64,000 bases of DNA from Trujillonella endophytica (GCF_019799905.1 NZ_JABGCI010000001.1:310001-374000), one strand, 5' to 3'. Shown: positions 31,692 through 41,514, counted from the first letter of the stretch. Program-made: numbers and translations. The notes: a model not told the origin generated them from the sequence alone.

Positions 31692-33002
31692 GTGACCTCC
31701 TCTCCCTGGCTCGCGCTGCCCGACGGGCGGCCCGACCCCGCCCTCACCCGTCGGCTGCGCGCCGCGCACGAGGCCCTGGTGACCGCCGCGCCCGGGCCTC
31801 CGCAGCCGGTGCGCAGCGTCGTCTGGGAGTCCTGGCGGCGCAGCCTGGGCAACGGGGTCGACCCCGACGGCGTGGCCCCGCCGGTCGACCTGCTCGACGA
31901 CGACCTCGAGGCCCACCGCGCGGCGCACCCGCTGGCGCCGGTGCTGCCGGTGATCCGCCGGCTGCTCGTGGAGGACGCCGAGGACGACCGGATGATCGTC
32001 GCCGTCACCGACGCGGCCGGCCGCATGCTCTGGGTGGAGGGCGACGCCCGGCTGCGCACCCGCGCGGCGGGGATGAACTTCGTCGAGGGCGCCCGCTGGG
32101 CCGAGGACGTCGCCGGCACCAACGCCCCGGGCACCGCGCTCGCCCTCGACCACGCCGTGCAGATCTACGGCAGCGAGCACTACCGCCGGCCGGTGCAGCC
32201 GTGGAGCTGCTCGGCGGCACCGGTGCACCACCCCGTCACCGGGGAGCTGCTCGGCGCCATCGACGTCACCGGTGGCGACCACGTGGCCAGCCCGCACGTG
32301 CTGACCCTCGTCCGCGCCACCGTGGCCGCCGTCGAGGCGGAGCTGCGCTGGCTGCACCGCGCCTCGATGGACGTCCGGCCCACCGCGCCGCCCGTGGCGC
32401 CCCGACCGGCCCCGCGGCTGGAGGTCCTCGGCCGCGACCGTGCCCGGCTGGTGCTGCCCTCGGGTCCGGTGCAGCTGTCGCTGCGTCACTCCGAGCTGCT
32501 CCTGCTGCTGGCCGAGGCCGCGGCGACGGGCGAGGGCCGGACGGCGGAGCAGCTGGCCGCCGAGTGTCACGGCGGCGACGCGGCCGTCGTCACCGTGCGG
32601 GCCGAGCTCTCCCGGCTGCGCCGGCTGGTCGGCGCCCACGTCATCGGCTCCCGGCCCTACCGCCTCCTCGGCCGCCTCGACACCGACCTCGACCGGGTGC
32701 GCCGCCTGCTGGACCTCGGCGCGGTGGCCGAGGCCCTGGAGCGCTACCCCGGCGCGGTGCTGCCCCGCTCGACCGCGCCCGGCGTGGCCGCGGCGCGCGA
32801 GCGGCTGGGCGCGCGGCTGCGGCGGGCGGTCCTCACCGGTCGCCGGCCGGAGCTGCTGCTGCGCTACAGCCGGCTGCCGGAGGCCCAGGCCGACGCGGTG
32901 GTCTGGCAGGCCTGCCTCGAGGTCCTGCCGACGGGATCCGCACGCCGGGCCGCGGTCGCCGCGCACCTGGGCCGGCTGCGCCGGGCTGCCCGCGCCACCT
33001 GA
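31692..33002 (+). CDS. GAF-domain transcriptional regulator
   Basis: The 436-residue regulator has a helical N-terminus (ESWRRSLGNGVDPD), a GAF domain in residues ~90-205 (IVAVTDAAGRMLWVEGD, EDVAGTNAPGTALAL, CSAAPVHHPVTGELLGAIDVTGG) and a C-terminal winged-helix part (LRHSELLLLLAEAAA and VVTVRAELSRLRRLVGAHV). This build resembles AcoR-like sensors that lack the AAA+ domain and control alcohol or aldehyde oxidation genes in actinobacteria. Targets could be mft or cox genes (inference). The start codon GTG 31692 has no strong ribosome site. Confidence 0.75.
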   Translation: MTSSPWLALPDGRPDPALTRRLRAAHEALVTAAPGPPQPVRSVVWESWRRSLGNGVDPDGVAPPVDLLDDDLEAHRAAHPLAPVLPVIRRLLVEDAEDDRMIVAVTDAAGRMLWVEGDARLRTRAAGMNFVEGARWAEDVAGTNAPGTALALDHAVQIYGSEHYRRPVQPWSCSAAPVHHPVTGELLGAIDVTGGDHVASPHVLTLVRATVAAVEAELRWLHRASMDVRPTAPPVAPRPAPRLEVLGRDRARLVLPSGPVQLSLRHSELLLLLAEAAATGEGRTAEQLAAECHGGDAAVVTVRAELSRLRRLVGAHVIGSRPYRLLGRLDTDLDRVRRLLDLGAVAEALERYPGAVLPRSTAPGVAAARERLGARLRRAVLTGRRPELLLRYSRLPEAQADAVVWQACLEVLPTGSARRAAVAAHLGRLRRAARAT

Positions 33003-33074
33003 CCCGCCGGCTGTGGCACAGCCCTCCCCCGTGTCGGGAATGCGCCCCGGGGCGTGCGGCATTGGCCTGTGCAC

Positions 33075-34316
33075 GTGAGTGCAGCAGCCGATGTGGCCAC
33101 GTCCAGCCCCCCGGCCGAGGCGCTGTCCAGCCGTCGCCGGGTGGTCGCGGCGATCGTCGCGCTCGCCGTCGGGTCGTTCGCGATCGGCACCACCGAGTTC
33201 GTGACCATGGGCCTGCTGCCCGAGATCGCCCAGGGCGTCTCGGTCGACATCCCCACCGCCGGGCACGTCATCTCCGCCTACGCGCTCGGCGTCGTCATCG
33301 GCGCGCCGCTCATCGCGGCCCTCGGCGCGCGGCTGCCCCGCCGCGGCCTCCTGCTGGGCCTCATGGGTGCCTTCCTGGTGGGCAACGTGCTCAGCGCCAT
33401 GGCGGCGGGCAACACGACGCTGCTGCTCGCGCGCTTCGTCAGCGGCCTCCCGCACGGGGCCTACTTCGGCGTCGCCTCGCTGGTCGCGGCGTCCCTGGTC
33501 CCGCCGGCGCTGCGCGGCCGGGCGGTCAGCTCCGTGATGCTCGGCCTCTCGGTCGCCAACGTCGCCGGCGTCCCCGCGGCCACCTGGCTGGGCCAGGAGC
33601 TGGGCTGGCGGTCGGCGTACTGGGCGGTCGTCGCCCTCGCCGCGCTGACCCTCGCCGCGGTCGCCGCCGTCGTCCCGCCCTCGGCGGCCGAGCCCGGCGC
33701 GTCGGTCGCCACGGAGCTGGGCGCGCTGCGCCGGCCGCAGGTGCTCCTGACCCTCGCGGTCGCGGTGGTCGGCTTCGGCGGCATGTTCGCCGTCTACAGC
33801 TACATCGCGCCGCTGACGACGGACGTCGCCGGTCTCTCCCGCGGCGCGGTCCCGTGGATCCTGCTCGCCTTCGGCGTGGGCGGGGTGGCGGGCACGGTCC
33901 TCGGCGGCCGGCTGGCCGACGTCGCGCTGTTCCCCTCGCTGGTCGGGGGGATGGCCGCCACGGCGGTGCTGCTCGCCCTGCTCCCGCTCGCCTCGGGCGC
34001 CGGCGTGACGCTCGCGGCAGGGGTGTTCCTGCTGGCCGCGGCAGGCTCGGTGCTGGTCGTCTGCCTCCAGCTGCGGCTCATGGAGGTCGCCGTCGAGGCG
34101 CGCATGCTCGGCGCGGCGCTCAACCACTCCGCCCTCAACGCCGCCAACGCCCTCGGTGCCTGGGTGGGCGGCGCGGTGATCGCGGCCGGCCTGGGCTACC
34201 GCGCGCCGGCGCTCGTCGGCGCCGGCCTGGCCGTCGTCGGGCTGCTGATCCTGGCCGTGTCGGCCGCGCTGCGCCGCCGCGAACCGGCCGCGAAGGACCC
34301 CGCGACCGCGTCCTGA
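33075..34316 (+). CDS. MFS transporter, DHA1 sugar/drug efflux type
   Basis: The protein (413 residues) has ~12 membrane spans and the start ALAVGSFAIGTTEFVTMGLLPEIA, typical of the AraJ/YdhP group of MFS efflux proteins. Further marks are LGARLPRRGLLLGL and SGLPHGAYFGVASLVAASLVPP. It should export small polar molecules or drugs. The start is unsure: GTG 33054, 33069 and 33075 are in frame. It runs towards the cox operon but has its own spacing of 200 bp before coxS. Confidence 0.85.
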   Translation: MSAAADVATSSPPAEALSSRRRVVAAIVALAVGSFAIGTTEFVTMGLLPEIAQGVSVDIPTAGHVISAYALGVVIGAPLIAALGARLPRRGLLLGLMGAFLVGNVLSAMAAGNTTLLLARFVSGLPHGAYFGVASLVAASLVPPALRGRAVSSVMLGLSVANVAGVPAATWLGQELGWRSAYWAVVALAALTLAAVAAVVPPSAAEPGASVATELGALRRPQVLLTLAVAVVGFGGMFAVYSYIAPLTTDVAGLSRGAVPWILLAFGVGGVAGTVLGGRLADVALFPSLVGGMAATAVLLALLPLASGAGVTLAAGVFLLAAAGSVLVVCLQLRLMEVAVEARMLGAALNHSALNAANALGAWVGGAVIAAGLGYRAPALVGAGLAVVGLLILAVSAALRRREPAAKDPATAS

Positions 34317-34347
34317 CGGCGTCCCGGCCGTCGACTGCAACCCCGCT

Positions 34348-34427
34348 GCAACGTTGCCGATGGCCCGCTGACCTGGCCGGACGCCGGGTACCGGGGCCGG
34401 AGCTCCGGGCGCGCGGCAACTTAGCGT
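34348..34427 (+). promoter_or_regulatory. Upstream region of the cox operon
   Basis: GCAACGTTGC (34348-34357) is a perfect 10-bp palindrome. The half-site TGCAAC or GGCAAC recurs at ~34336, 34415 and 34495. TAGCGT (34422-34427) is a good -10 box about 90 nt before coxS. TTGACA at 34447-34452 has no fitting -10 box. The remainder of the 200-bp gap (34317-34517) holds nothing recognised. Confidence 0.35.
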
Positions 34428-34517
34428 GGCCTGAGTCACTCCCGCGTTGACAGACTCCGGACGACGCCCGGCCGAGCCGGCGCGACGTCCTGGCCTGCAA
34501 CGGAGCGGAGGATCTAC

Positions 34518-35018
34518 GTGACGTCCATCAACGTACGGGTCGACGGGATGTCCTACAGCGACGACGTCGAACCTCGGACCCTGCTGGTGCACTACCTGCG
34601 AGAGCAGCTGGGCAAGGTCGGCACCGTCGTCGGCTGCGACACCAGCAACTGCGGCGCCTGCACCGTGCACCTGGACGGCCAGGCCGTGAAGTCCTGCACC
34701 GTCTTCGCCGTCCAGGCCGACGGCAGCGAGGTCACCACCATCGAGGGCATCGCCGAAGAGGGCCGCGACGGCGCGCTGCACCCGGTGCAGAAGGCGTTCC
34801 ACGAGATGCACGGCCTGCAGTGCGGCTACTGCACCCCCGGGATGATCATGGCGTCGATCGACCTGCTCCGGGAGAACCCCAACCCGAGCGAGACCGAGAT
34901 CCGCGAGGGCATCGAGGGCAACCTCTGCCGCTGCACCGGGTACCAGAACATCGTCCGCGCCGTACAGCAGGCCGCCGGTGAGATGTCCGGCGCCGACACC
35001 CTGGGAGCTCAGGCATGA
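34518..35018 (+). CDS. coxS: Aerobic CO-dehydrogenase-type 2Fe-2S subunit
   Basis: This 166-residue protein carries two [2Fe-2S] clusters. Cys40, 45, 48 and 60 ([22 protein letters not shown] region) form the plant-ferredoxin site. Cys102, 105, 137 and 139 (QCGYCTPGM and LCRCTGY) form the inner site near the molybdenum. It passes electrons from CoxL to CoxM. GGAGGATCTAC precedes GTG 34518. The stop overlaps coxL by 4 bp. Confidence 0.95.
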   Translation: MTSINVRVDGMSYSDDVEPRTLLVHYLREQLGKVGTVVGCDTSNCGACTVHLDGQAVKSCTVFAVQADGSEVTTIEGIAEEGRDGALHPVQKAFHEMHGLQCGYCTPGMIMASIDLLRENPNPSETEIREGIEGNLCRCTGYQNIVRAVQQAAGEMSGADTLGAQA

Positions 35019-37507
35019 CGGTCACCGAGGACGCCGCGACGCTCGCCCCAGCCAAGGAGGTCGGCCAGCCGCGCCGCCGCAAGGAGGACGCGCGGCTGAT
35101 CACCGGCCGGACGACCTGGACCGACAACATGGTGCTGCCCGGGATGCTGCACCTCGCCGTCGTGCGCAGCCCCGTCGCGCACGCCCGCATCACCGGCATC
35201 GACGTCAGCGCGGCGCAGCAGGCGCCCAACGTCGTCGCCGTCTACACCGGGCGCGACCTCGCCGAGGAGCAGGGCTCCATCCCCTGCGCCTGGCCGGTCA
35301 CGGCCGACATGGTCAACCCCGGCCACCCGTCGATCGCCGTCGACCAGGTCAACCACGTGGGCGAGGCCGTCGCGATCGTCGTCGGCCGGTCGAAGGTCGC
35401 GGCCACCGACGCCGTCGAGCTGGTCGACGTCGACTACGAGCTGCTGCCGCCGGTCCTGGACCTGGAGGAGGCCGTCGCCGACGGCGCGGACCTCGTGCAC
35501 GACCAGCTGGAGTCCAACACCAGCTACCACTTCGTCTTCGACGCCGGCGAGGCCGGCACGGGCACCGACACCGAGCAGGCGTTCGCCGACGCCGAGGTCG
35601 TGGTCAGCCGGCGGCTGGTCCAGCAGCGGCTGATCCCGGCGTTCATGGAGCCGCGGTCGGTCGTCGTCCAGCCGCAGGGCGACAACTACACGATGTGGTC
35701 GGCCACCCAGGTGCCGCACGTCCTGCGGGTCATGGCCGCCATGGTCACCGGCATCCCCGAGCACAAGCTGCGCGTCGTCGCCCCCGACGTCGGCGGCGGG
35801 TTCGGCGGCAAGCTGCAGGTCAACCCGGAGGAGATCCTCTGCCTCCTGCTGGCGCGGCGGCTGGGCAAGCCGGTCAAGTGGACCGAGACCCGCAGCGAGT
35901 CGCTGATGGCGGCCCACCACGGCCGCGGCCAGGTCCAGTTCATCGACATCGCCGCCGACCGCGAGGGCAACGTCAAGGGCCTGCGCGTCCGGCTGCTGGC
36001 CGACATGGGCGCCTACCTGCGGCTGATCACCCCCGGCGTGCCGGCCCTGGGCGCGTTCATGTTCCCGGGCATCTACAAGTTCCCGGCCTACCGCTTCGAG
36101 TGCGACGGCGTCTTCACCAACAAGGTGCCCACCGACGCCTACCGCGGCGCCGGCCGCCCGGAGGCCACGTTCGCGGTCGAGCGGATCATGGACGAGCTCG
36201 CCGTGGAGCTGGGGATGGACCCGCTCGAGCTGCGCCGCAAGAACTGGATCAAGGCCGAGGAGTTCCCCTTCACCACGGTCGCCGGCCTGGAGTACGACAG
36301 CGGCGACTACGAGCAGGCCACCCAGAAGGCGCTCGAGCTGCTCGGGTACGACGAGCTGCGGGCGGAGCAGAAGCGCCGCCGCGAGTCGAACGACCCGGTC
36401 CAGCTGGGCATCGGCTTCTCCACCTTCACCGAGATGTGCGGCCTGGCCCCCTCGCGGGTGCTCGGCTCGCTCTCCTACGGCGCGGGCGGCTGGGAGTCGG
36501 CGTCCATCCGGATGCTGCCCACGGGCAAGGTCGAGGTCGTCACCGGCTCCACGCCGCACGGCCAGGGCCACGAGACGGCCTGGAGCCAGCTGGTGGCCGA
36601 CCAGCTCGGCGTGCCGTTCGAGGACGTCGAGGTCCTGCACGGCGACACCGCCGTCGCGCCCCGCGGCATGGACACCTACGGCTCCCGCTCGCTGGTCGTC
36701 GGCGGCACCGCCGTGGTGAAGGCCGCGGAGAAGGTCGTCGCCAAGGCCCGCAAGGTGGCCGCCCACCTGCTGGAGGCCAGCGAGGACGACCTCGAGTTCG
36801 CCGACGGCAAGTTCGCCGTCCGGGGGACGCCGGGCGCGTCGGTCGGCATCCAGGAGATCGCGCTGGCCGTGTTCGCGGCGCACAACTACCCGGAGGACGT
36901 CGAGCCCTCGATCGACGCGGAGGCGACCTTCGACCCGGTGAACTTCTCCTTCCCGCACGGCACCCACCTGTGCGCGATGGACGTCGACACCGACACGGGC
37001 ATGGTGAAGATCCGCAAGTACGCGTGCGTCGACGACGTCGGCACGATCGTCAACCCGCTGATCGTCGAGGGGCAGATCCACGGCGGTCTCGCGCAGGGCA
37101 TCGCGCAGGCCCTGTACGAGGAGGCGGTCTACGACGCCGACGGCAACCTGACCACGGGCTCGTTCGTCGACTACCTGGTGCCCTCGGCGGCGGACCTGCC
37201 GCACTTCGACACCGCCAACACCGTGCACGTGGCGCCGGGCAACCCGATCGGTGCCAAGGGCGTGGGCGAGGCCGGCTGCATCGCCAGCACCCCGGCGGTG
37301 GTCAACGCCGCGCTCGACGCCGTCCGGCACCTCGGTGTCTCCGACATCCTCATGCCGCTGACGCCGGAACGGGTCTGGCGGGCGATCCACCAGGGCGGGG
37401 ACGGCGGTGACCGCGCCACAGCGGGCACCAACGCCTACGGCGGGGCGCAGACCGAGTCCACCGCCGGCGTCTCGACGCCCGCGTCGTCGCTGGGAGGCGA
37501 CCGATGA
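35015..37507 (+). CDS. coxL: Form II CoxL-like molybdenum hydroxylase large subunit
   Basis: The 830-residue subunit binds molybdopterin cytosine dinucleotide. Key parts are [17 protein letters not shown], the active-site loop AYRGAGR (375-381), and [15 protein letters not shown] near the end with the catalytic Glu. Form I CO dehydrogenases, proven to oxidise CO, have AYxCSFR with a Cys that binds copper. This enzyme has AYRGAGR, the form II signature, and lacks that Cys. Its real substrate may thus be another small compound such as a purine, aldehyde or N-heterocycle. It overlaps coxS and coxM by 4 bp each. Confidence 0.93.
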   Translation: MTVTEDAATLAPAKEVGQPRRRKEDARLITGRTTWTDNMVLPGMLHLAVVRSPVAHARITGIDVSAAQQAPNVVAVYTGRDLAEEQGSIPCAWPVTADMVNPGHPSIAVDQVNHVGEAVAIVVGRSKVAATDAVELVDVDYELLPPVLDLEEAVADGADLVHDQLESNTSYHFVFDAGEAGTGTDTEQAFADAEVVVSRRLVQQRLIPAFMEPRSVVVQPQGDNYTMWSATQVPHVLRVMAAMVTGIPEHKLRVVAPDVGGGFGGKLQVNPEEILCLLLARRLGKPVKWTETRSESLMAAHHGRGQVQFIDIAADREGNVKGLRVRLLADMGAYLRLITPGVPALGAFMFPGIYKFPAYRFECDGVFTNKVPTDAYRGAGRPEATFAVERIMDELAVELGMDPLELRRKNWIKAEEFPFTTVAGLEYDSGDYEQATQKALELLGYDELRAEQKRRRESNDPVQLGIGFSTFTEMCGLAPSRVLGSLSYGAGGWESASIRMLPTGKVEVVTGSTPHGQGHETAWSQLVADQLGVPFEDVEVLHGDTAVAPRGMDTYGSRSLVVGGTAVVKAAEKVVAKARKVAAHLLEASEDDLEFADGKFAVRGTPGASVGIQEIALAVFAAHNYPEDVEPSIDAEATFDPVNFSFPHGTHLCAMDVDTDTGMVKIRKYACVDDVGTIVNPLIVEGQIHGGLAQGIAQALYEEAVYDADGNLTTGSFVDYLVPSAADLPHFDTANTVHVAPGNPIGAKGVGEAGCIASTPAVVNAALDAVRHLGVSDILMPLTPERVWRAIHQGGDGGDRATAGTNAYGGAQTESTAGVSTPASSLGGDR

Positions 37508-38361
37508 TCCCCGCACCCTTTCAGTACGCCCGGCCGACGACGGTCGACGAGGCGCTGCAGGCGATCGCCGAGGGCGGCGAGGACGTCAAGATCCTCGCCG
37601 GCGGGCAGTCGCTCATCCCGGTCATGCGGCTGCGCCTGGCCGCCCCCGAGACCGTCGTCGACATCACCCGGGTCGGCGAGCTGCGCGGGGTGCGGGAGGA
37701 CGGCGACGCGCTCGTGATCGGGGCGATGACGACGCACCACGACGTCATCACCGACCCGCTGATCGCCCAGTACGCCCCGCTCGTCGCCGAGGCGACGGAG
37801 ACGGTGGCCGACCGGCAGGTGCGGTACCGCGGGACCTTCGGCGGGGCGCTGGCCCACGCCGACCCGGCCGGCGACCTGCCCGCGGTCGCGCTCGCGCTGG
37901 ACGCCGAGTTCGTGATCGCCGGGCCCGGCGGACGGCGCACCGTGCCCGCGGCGGACTTCTTCGTCGACTACCTCACCACCGCCCTGGAGGAGGGGGAGCT
38001 GCTCGTCGAGATCCGGGTGCCGAAGCTGACCGGCCAGTGGGGCATGCGCTACGAGAAGTTCAACCGCGTGGCGCAGGCCTGGTCGATCGTCGCGGTGGCG
38101 GCCGCGGTGCGGCGGGAGGACGGGCACATCGCCGAGGCGCGGATCGGGCTGACGAACATGGGCCCGACCCCGCTGCGGGCGCGGGCGACCGAGGCGGCGC
38201 TGGCCGGCGCGGACGCCACCCCGGAGGCGATCGCCTCCGCCGCCCGCCAGGCCGCCGAGGGGACCAGCCCCAGCAGCGACCTCAACGCCCAGGCCGACTA
38301 CCGCGAGCACCTGGTCCAGGTGCTGACCCGGCGAGCGGTGTCGGCGGCCGCCGGGCTGTAG
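37504..38361 (+). CDS. coxM: CO-dehydrogenase-type FAD subunit
   Basis: The 285-residue flavoprotein has the FAD loops AGGQSLIP (32-39) and TFGGALAHADP (from 111) in the positions known for CoxM. These are followed by the FAD-binding LTGQWGMRYEKFNR segment and a C-terminal domain with ATEAALAG. It takes electrons from CoxS and hands them to the quinone pool or another acceptor. ATG 37504 overlaps coxL by 4 bp. Confidence 0.93.
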   Translation: MIPAPFQYARPTTVDEALQAIAEGGEDVKILAGGQSLIPVMRLRLAAPETVVDITRVGELRGVREDGDALVIGAMTTHHDVITDPLIAQYAPLVAEATETVADRQVRYRGTFGGALAHADPAGDLPAVALALDAEFVIAGPGGRRTVPAADFFVDYLTTALEEGELLVEIRVPKLTGQWGMRYEKFNRVAQAWSIVAVAAAVRREDGHIAEARIGLTNMGPTPLRARATEAALAGADATPEAIASAARQAAEGTSPSSDLNAQADYREHLVQVLTRRAVSAAAGL

Positions 38362-38456
38362 CGTTCGCCACAACCGGAAACCGCGTTCCACCGGCTCGGC
38401 CGGCCCGTCCCTCCCGGCGGGCCGGCCGAGCTGTCCACTCCCAGGAGGTCGCACCC

Positions 38457-39497
38457 GTGCAGCTGGAGAACTCGTTCACCGTCCCGGTCCCGATCGACGA
38501 GGCCTGGCGGGTGCTGCTGGACATCGAGCGGATCGCCCCGTGCATGCCGGGCGCGGCGCTGGACTCGGTCACGGGTGACGACTTCACCGGCCGGGTCAAG
38601 GTCAAGCTCGGCCCGATCAACCTGACCTACCAGGGCAAGGCGTCGTTCGTGGAGAAGGACGAGGCGGCGCACCGGGCCGTCATCGACGCCCGCGGCAAGG
38701 ACCAGCGGGGCAACGGGACGGCGGCCGCCGTCGTCACCGCGACGCTCGCGGCCGAGGGGTCGGTCACCCGGGTCGACGTGCTCACCGACCTGAACATCAC
38801 CGGGCGCCCGGCGCAGTTCGGCCGTGGCGTGATGACCGACGTCGGCAACAAGCTGCTCGGGCAGTTCGCCGACAAGCTCGCCGCCCAGCTCGGCGAGGGC
38901 GACGCCCAGGGCGACGCGCAGCGCGCCGAGACCGCGGCCACGAAGGCCGCCGCCACCGTCAGCGGCGTGGTGGAGGAGGTCGCGGCCTCCGTCGAGCAGA
39001 CGCCGGGCGACAACGCGGCGGCGCAGACGGCCCGCAAGGCGGGCGCGGCGGCGAAGAAGACGGCGGCCGCGGCGACCGACGCGGCCGGCGGCGGCACGGC
39101 CCCGGCCAAGAAGGCGCCGGCGAAGAAGACCGCCCCGGCGGCGACCGACACCGCGCCCGAGGCGACGGACCTCGCGCCGGTCGCGGGCACCCCGGTCGAG
39201 GCCGACAGCCCGCCGCCGGACGCCACGCTGGTCGACCGGATGCCGGGCGCCTCCGACGTCCCCGTCCGCCCGAGCACGCCGCCGTCCGGTCCGACCGCGC
39301 CGCCGAGCCGTCCCGCCACGGGCGGTCCGGCGAAGAGCTCGCCGGCCACGATGCGCCCGCCGGTCGCCGAGCCGGAGCCGATCGACCTGCTCGAGGTCGC
39401 CGGCGGCGCCGCACTGGCCCGCTTCGCCAAGCCCCTGGCCGGCGCGGCCGCGGTGCTGCTCGTGATCAGCCTCGTCGTCCGCCGGCGCCGCCGCTGA
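38457..39497 (+). CDS. coxG: CoxG-like SRPBCC protein with C-terminal membrane anchor
   Basis: The 346-residue protein has a CoxG/SRPBCC domain in residues 1-~150 (FTVPVPIDEAWRVLLDIERIAPCMPGA, KLGPINLTYQGKASF). A long Ala/Lys/Pro/Thr-rich linker follows (~165-305). It ends in one membrane helix (LAGAAAVLLVISLVV) before RRRRR. CoxG is thought to tether CO dehydrogenase to the membrane so it can feed the respiratory chain, and the tail anchor fits that role. AGGAGGT precedes GTG 38457. It lies 95 bp after coxM, transcribed the same way. Confidence 0.88.
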   Translation: MQLENSFTVPVPIDEAWRVLLDIERIAPCMPGAALDSVTGDDFTGRVKVKLGPINLTYQGKASFVEKDEAAHRAVIDARGKDQRGNGTAAAVVTATLAAEGSVTRVDVLTDLNITGRPAQFGRGVMTDVGNKLLGQFADKLAAQLGEGDAQGDAQRAETAATKAAATVSGVVEEVAASVEQTPGDNAAAQTARKAGAAAKKTAAAATDAAGGGTAPAKKAPAKKTAPAATDTAPEATDLAPVAGTPVEADSPPPDATLVDRMPGASDVPVRPSTPPSGPTAPPSRPATGGPAKSSPATMRPPVAEPEPIDLLEVAGGAALARFAKPLAGAAAVLLVISLVVRRRRR

Positions 39498-39503
39498 GGC
39501 GCC

Positions 39504-39550
39504 GAGCGGAGTCGCTGGGGAACGGGAACCGCCACCCAGCGACTCCGCTC
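39504..39550. repeat. Intergenic palindrome, AGCGACTC family, copy 1
   Basis: A perfect 16-bp stem, GAGCGGAGTCGCTGGG (39504-39519) with CCCAGCGACTCCGCTC (39535-39550), lies between the convergent coxG and hydrolase genes. Its right half (39522-39550) is about 25/29 identical to 43476-43504. Confidence 0.8.
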
Positions 39551-40175
39551 AGCACCTCGGGTGGACCTCGTCCAGCCAGGCCAGCGCGGCTGCGGCGACG
39601 AGGTCCGGGTTCTTCTTGAGCGAGTGGTCGCCGGGCACCGCGTAGACCGACGCCGTGACCCGGCCCTGCAGCGCGGCGGCGACGTCGGCCGGCGCCCCGA
39701 AGGCGTCGGTCTCGCCCTGCACGACGACCATCGGGACCTCGACGCCCGTCAGCTCCCCGGCGCGGCTGCGCTCCGGACGGCCCGGCGGGTGCAGCGGGAA
39801 CGCCAGGGCCAGGACGCCGTCCGCACCGAGCGCGGCCGCGGTCCGGCAGGCCACCCGCGCGCCGGCGCTGCGGCCGCCGAACACCAGGGGGCCGTCCAGC
39901 CGGCCGTCGTCGCGCAGGGCGCCGAGCACCGCCGTCCACCCCTCGTCCAGCCGCGGGGGCGCCGGCGCGATCCGCTTGCCGGCGACCCGCCAGGGCTGCT
40001 CGACGCGCAGGACGCGCCACCCGGCGTCGACGGCGTCCCGGGCCACGGCGGTCAGGTCGGCCGACGCGACGCCGCCCCCGGCGCCGTGGCCGAGCAGCAG
40101 CGTGCCGCGCACGTGTGCGGGCTCGTCGGTGTGCACCCGGGCCGGCCCGTGCGGGGTGGGGAGCGCGACGGTCAC
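39549..40175 (-). CDS. Alpha/beta hydrolase, KANL3/Tex30-like
   Basis: The 208-residue protein has the small alpha/beta-hydrolase pattern: LLLGHGAGGGVASADL as oxyanion region, FGGRSAGARVACRTAA with the nucleophile Ser near residue 100, QGETDAFG with the Asp, and VPGDHSLKK with the His. Substrate is unknown. It is the last gene of a three-gene operon in which each stop overlaps the next start by 4 bp. Confidence 0.8.
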   Translation of the reverse strand: MTVALPTPHGPARVHTDEPAHVRGTLLLGHGAGGGVASADLTAVARDAVDAGWRVLRVEQPWRVAGKRIAPAPPRLDEGWTAVLGALRDDGRLDGPLVFGGRSAGARVACRTAAALGADGVLALAFPLHPPGRPERSRAGELTGVEVPMVVVQGETDAFGAPADVAAALQGRVTASVYAVPGDHSLKKNPDLVAAAALAWLDEVHPRC

Positions 40176-40843
40176 GGCGCGGGCAGGGCGAGCACGGCGT
40201 CGACCGCCGCGGCGAGGTCCGTGGCGACCAGCGCCGACGGGTCGTAGACCGCCGGGTAGCTGCGCTCGGCGCGAGCGAACCACACGCCGGTCAGCCCGGC
40301 CCGGACGGCGCCGTGCACGTCCCAGCCGTGGGCGGCGACCAGCGCCATCCGCGCCGGGACGACGTCGCACGTCCCCGCCGCCCACAGGTAGACCGCGCGG
40401 TCGGGCTTCCAGGCGCGGATGACCTCGCTGGACAGCGATCGCTCGACCAGCGGCGCGATGCCGCCGCGCTCCAGCCCGGCCTCGGCGACGCCGGGGGAGC
40501 CGTGCGTGAGCGTCACCACCCGGATGCCGGCCTCCACCAGGCGGCGCAGGGCGGGCTCCACGTCGGCGTGCGGGCCCAGCTCGAGGAAGGTGTCGGCGAG
40601 GCGGGCGCGGTCGGGGCCCGAGAGGTCGGTGAGCTGCGCGAGCGCGGCGTCGAACGCGTCGCGGAAGCGGCACCAGGTGCCGGCGGTGACCGCCGCGACG
40701 CCGGTGAGCAGCGTGCGGGCGAACACCGTGGCGAGCAGCTCCGGCGCCTCGCCCAGCTCGACCAGCCCGGCGCGCAGCGGCGCGAGGTCGAGCAGCGTTT
40801 CGTTGACGTCGAGGGCGACGACCTCGGGACGGCGGGGCGTCAT
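40172..40843 (-). CDS. Haloacid dehalogenase type II (HAD superfamily)
   Basis: The 223-residue protein has HAD motif I VVALDVNETLLDL with the nucleophile Asp, motif II TLTHGSP, motif III AWKPDRAVYLWAAG and motif IV MALVAAHGWDVHGAVRAGLTGVWFAR. These fit 2-haloacid dehalogenase-like enzymes. The natural substrate may be a phosphate ester or a halo-acid. It overlaps both neighbours by 4 bp (ATGA upstream). Confidence 0.85.
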   Translation of the reverse strand: MTPRRPEVVALDVNETLLDLAPLRAGLVELGEAPELLATVFARTLLTGVAAVTAGTWCRFRDAFDAALAQLTDLSGPDRARLADTFLELGPHADVEPALRRLVEAGIRVVTLTHGSPGVAEAGLERGGIAPLVERSLSSEVIRAWKPDRAVYLWAAGTCDVVPARMALVAAHGWDVHGAVRAGLTGVWFARAERSYPAVYDPSALVATDLAAAVDAVLALPAP

Positions 40844-41514
40844 GCCCGGTCGCGCTCGTCGACCGGCAGGTCCGCGCCGGCGTCCCGAGGCCGGCGCAGC
40901 CTGCCCGTGGCCTTCTTGTAGACGAACCACCCGACCGCGAGGACGACGACGGCGACCACGACGTAGTCCAGGTAGTGCAGGTTCGCCTCGATGAAGTCGC
41001 GGGCCAGCCAGCCCAGCGTGACCAGGACGCTGTTCCAGATCAGGCTGCCTGCCGCGGTGTAGAGCAGGAACTGGCCGAACGGCATGCGCACGACACCGGC
41101 CGGCACCGAGATGAAGCTGCGGACGATCGGCACCATCCGGCCGAAGAAGACCGCGGCGCGGCCGTGCCTCTCGAACCACTCGAAGGTCTTGTCGACGTCC
41201 CCGGTCTCGACCAGGGGCAGCCGGTCGAGGAAGGCGTGCGACCGGCGCGGACCGAGGGCCCGGCCGATGTAGTAGAAGAAGATCGCCCCCAGGACCGAGC
41301 CCGTCGTGGCGAAGAAGACCACCAGGAAGAAGTCCAGCGGGGTGTCGATGAGGACCCCGGCCGCGCCCAGCACGGCCTCGCTCGGGATGGGCGGGATGAC
41401 GGTCTCCAGCAGGATGCTGAAGCCCACCCCGACGGGTCCGAGCGTGTCGACGAGGTCGAGCAGCCACGCGGTGAGACCACCCTCGTCGGACGCGGCGGCG
41501 GCGAGGAAGGACAT
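40840..41514 (-). CDS. DedA family membrane protein
   Basis: The 224-residue protein has the DedA/SNARE-associated pattern: ETVIPPIPSEAVLGAAGVLI, GSVLGAIFFYYIGRALG, FGRMVPIVRSFISVPAGVVRMPFGQFLLYTAAG and a final membrane span. DedA proteins are lipid scramblase-like and needed for membrane homeostasis. It is the first gene of the dedA-HAD-hydrolase operon, divergent from the amidohydrolase. Confidence 0.9.
   Translation of the reverse strand: MSFLAAAASDEGGLTAWLLDLVDTLGPVGVGFSILLETVIPPIPSEAVLGAAGVLIDTPLDFFLVVFFATTGSVLGAIFFYYIGRALGPRRSHAFLDRLPLVETGDVDKTFEWFERHGRAAVFFGRMVPIVRSFISVPAGVVRMPFGQFLLYTAAGSLIWNSVLVTLGWLARDFIEANLHYLDYVVVAVVVLAVGWFVYKKATGRLRRPRDAGADLPVDERDRA

Noticed and set aside
34447..34452. 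TTGACA as the -35 box of the cox operon
   Set aside because: It is a perfect -35 hexamer, but no reasonable -10 box lies 16-19 nt downstream, where the bases are GC-rich. The TAGCGT at 34422 is a better candidate.
35015..37507. A true CO-oxidising (form I) CO dehydrogenase
   Set aside because: The active-site loop is AYRGAGR and not AYxCSFR, so the copper-binding Cys is absent. It was called form II with open substrate.
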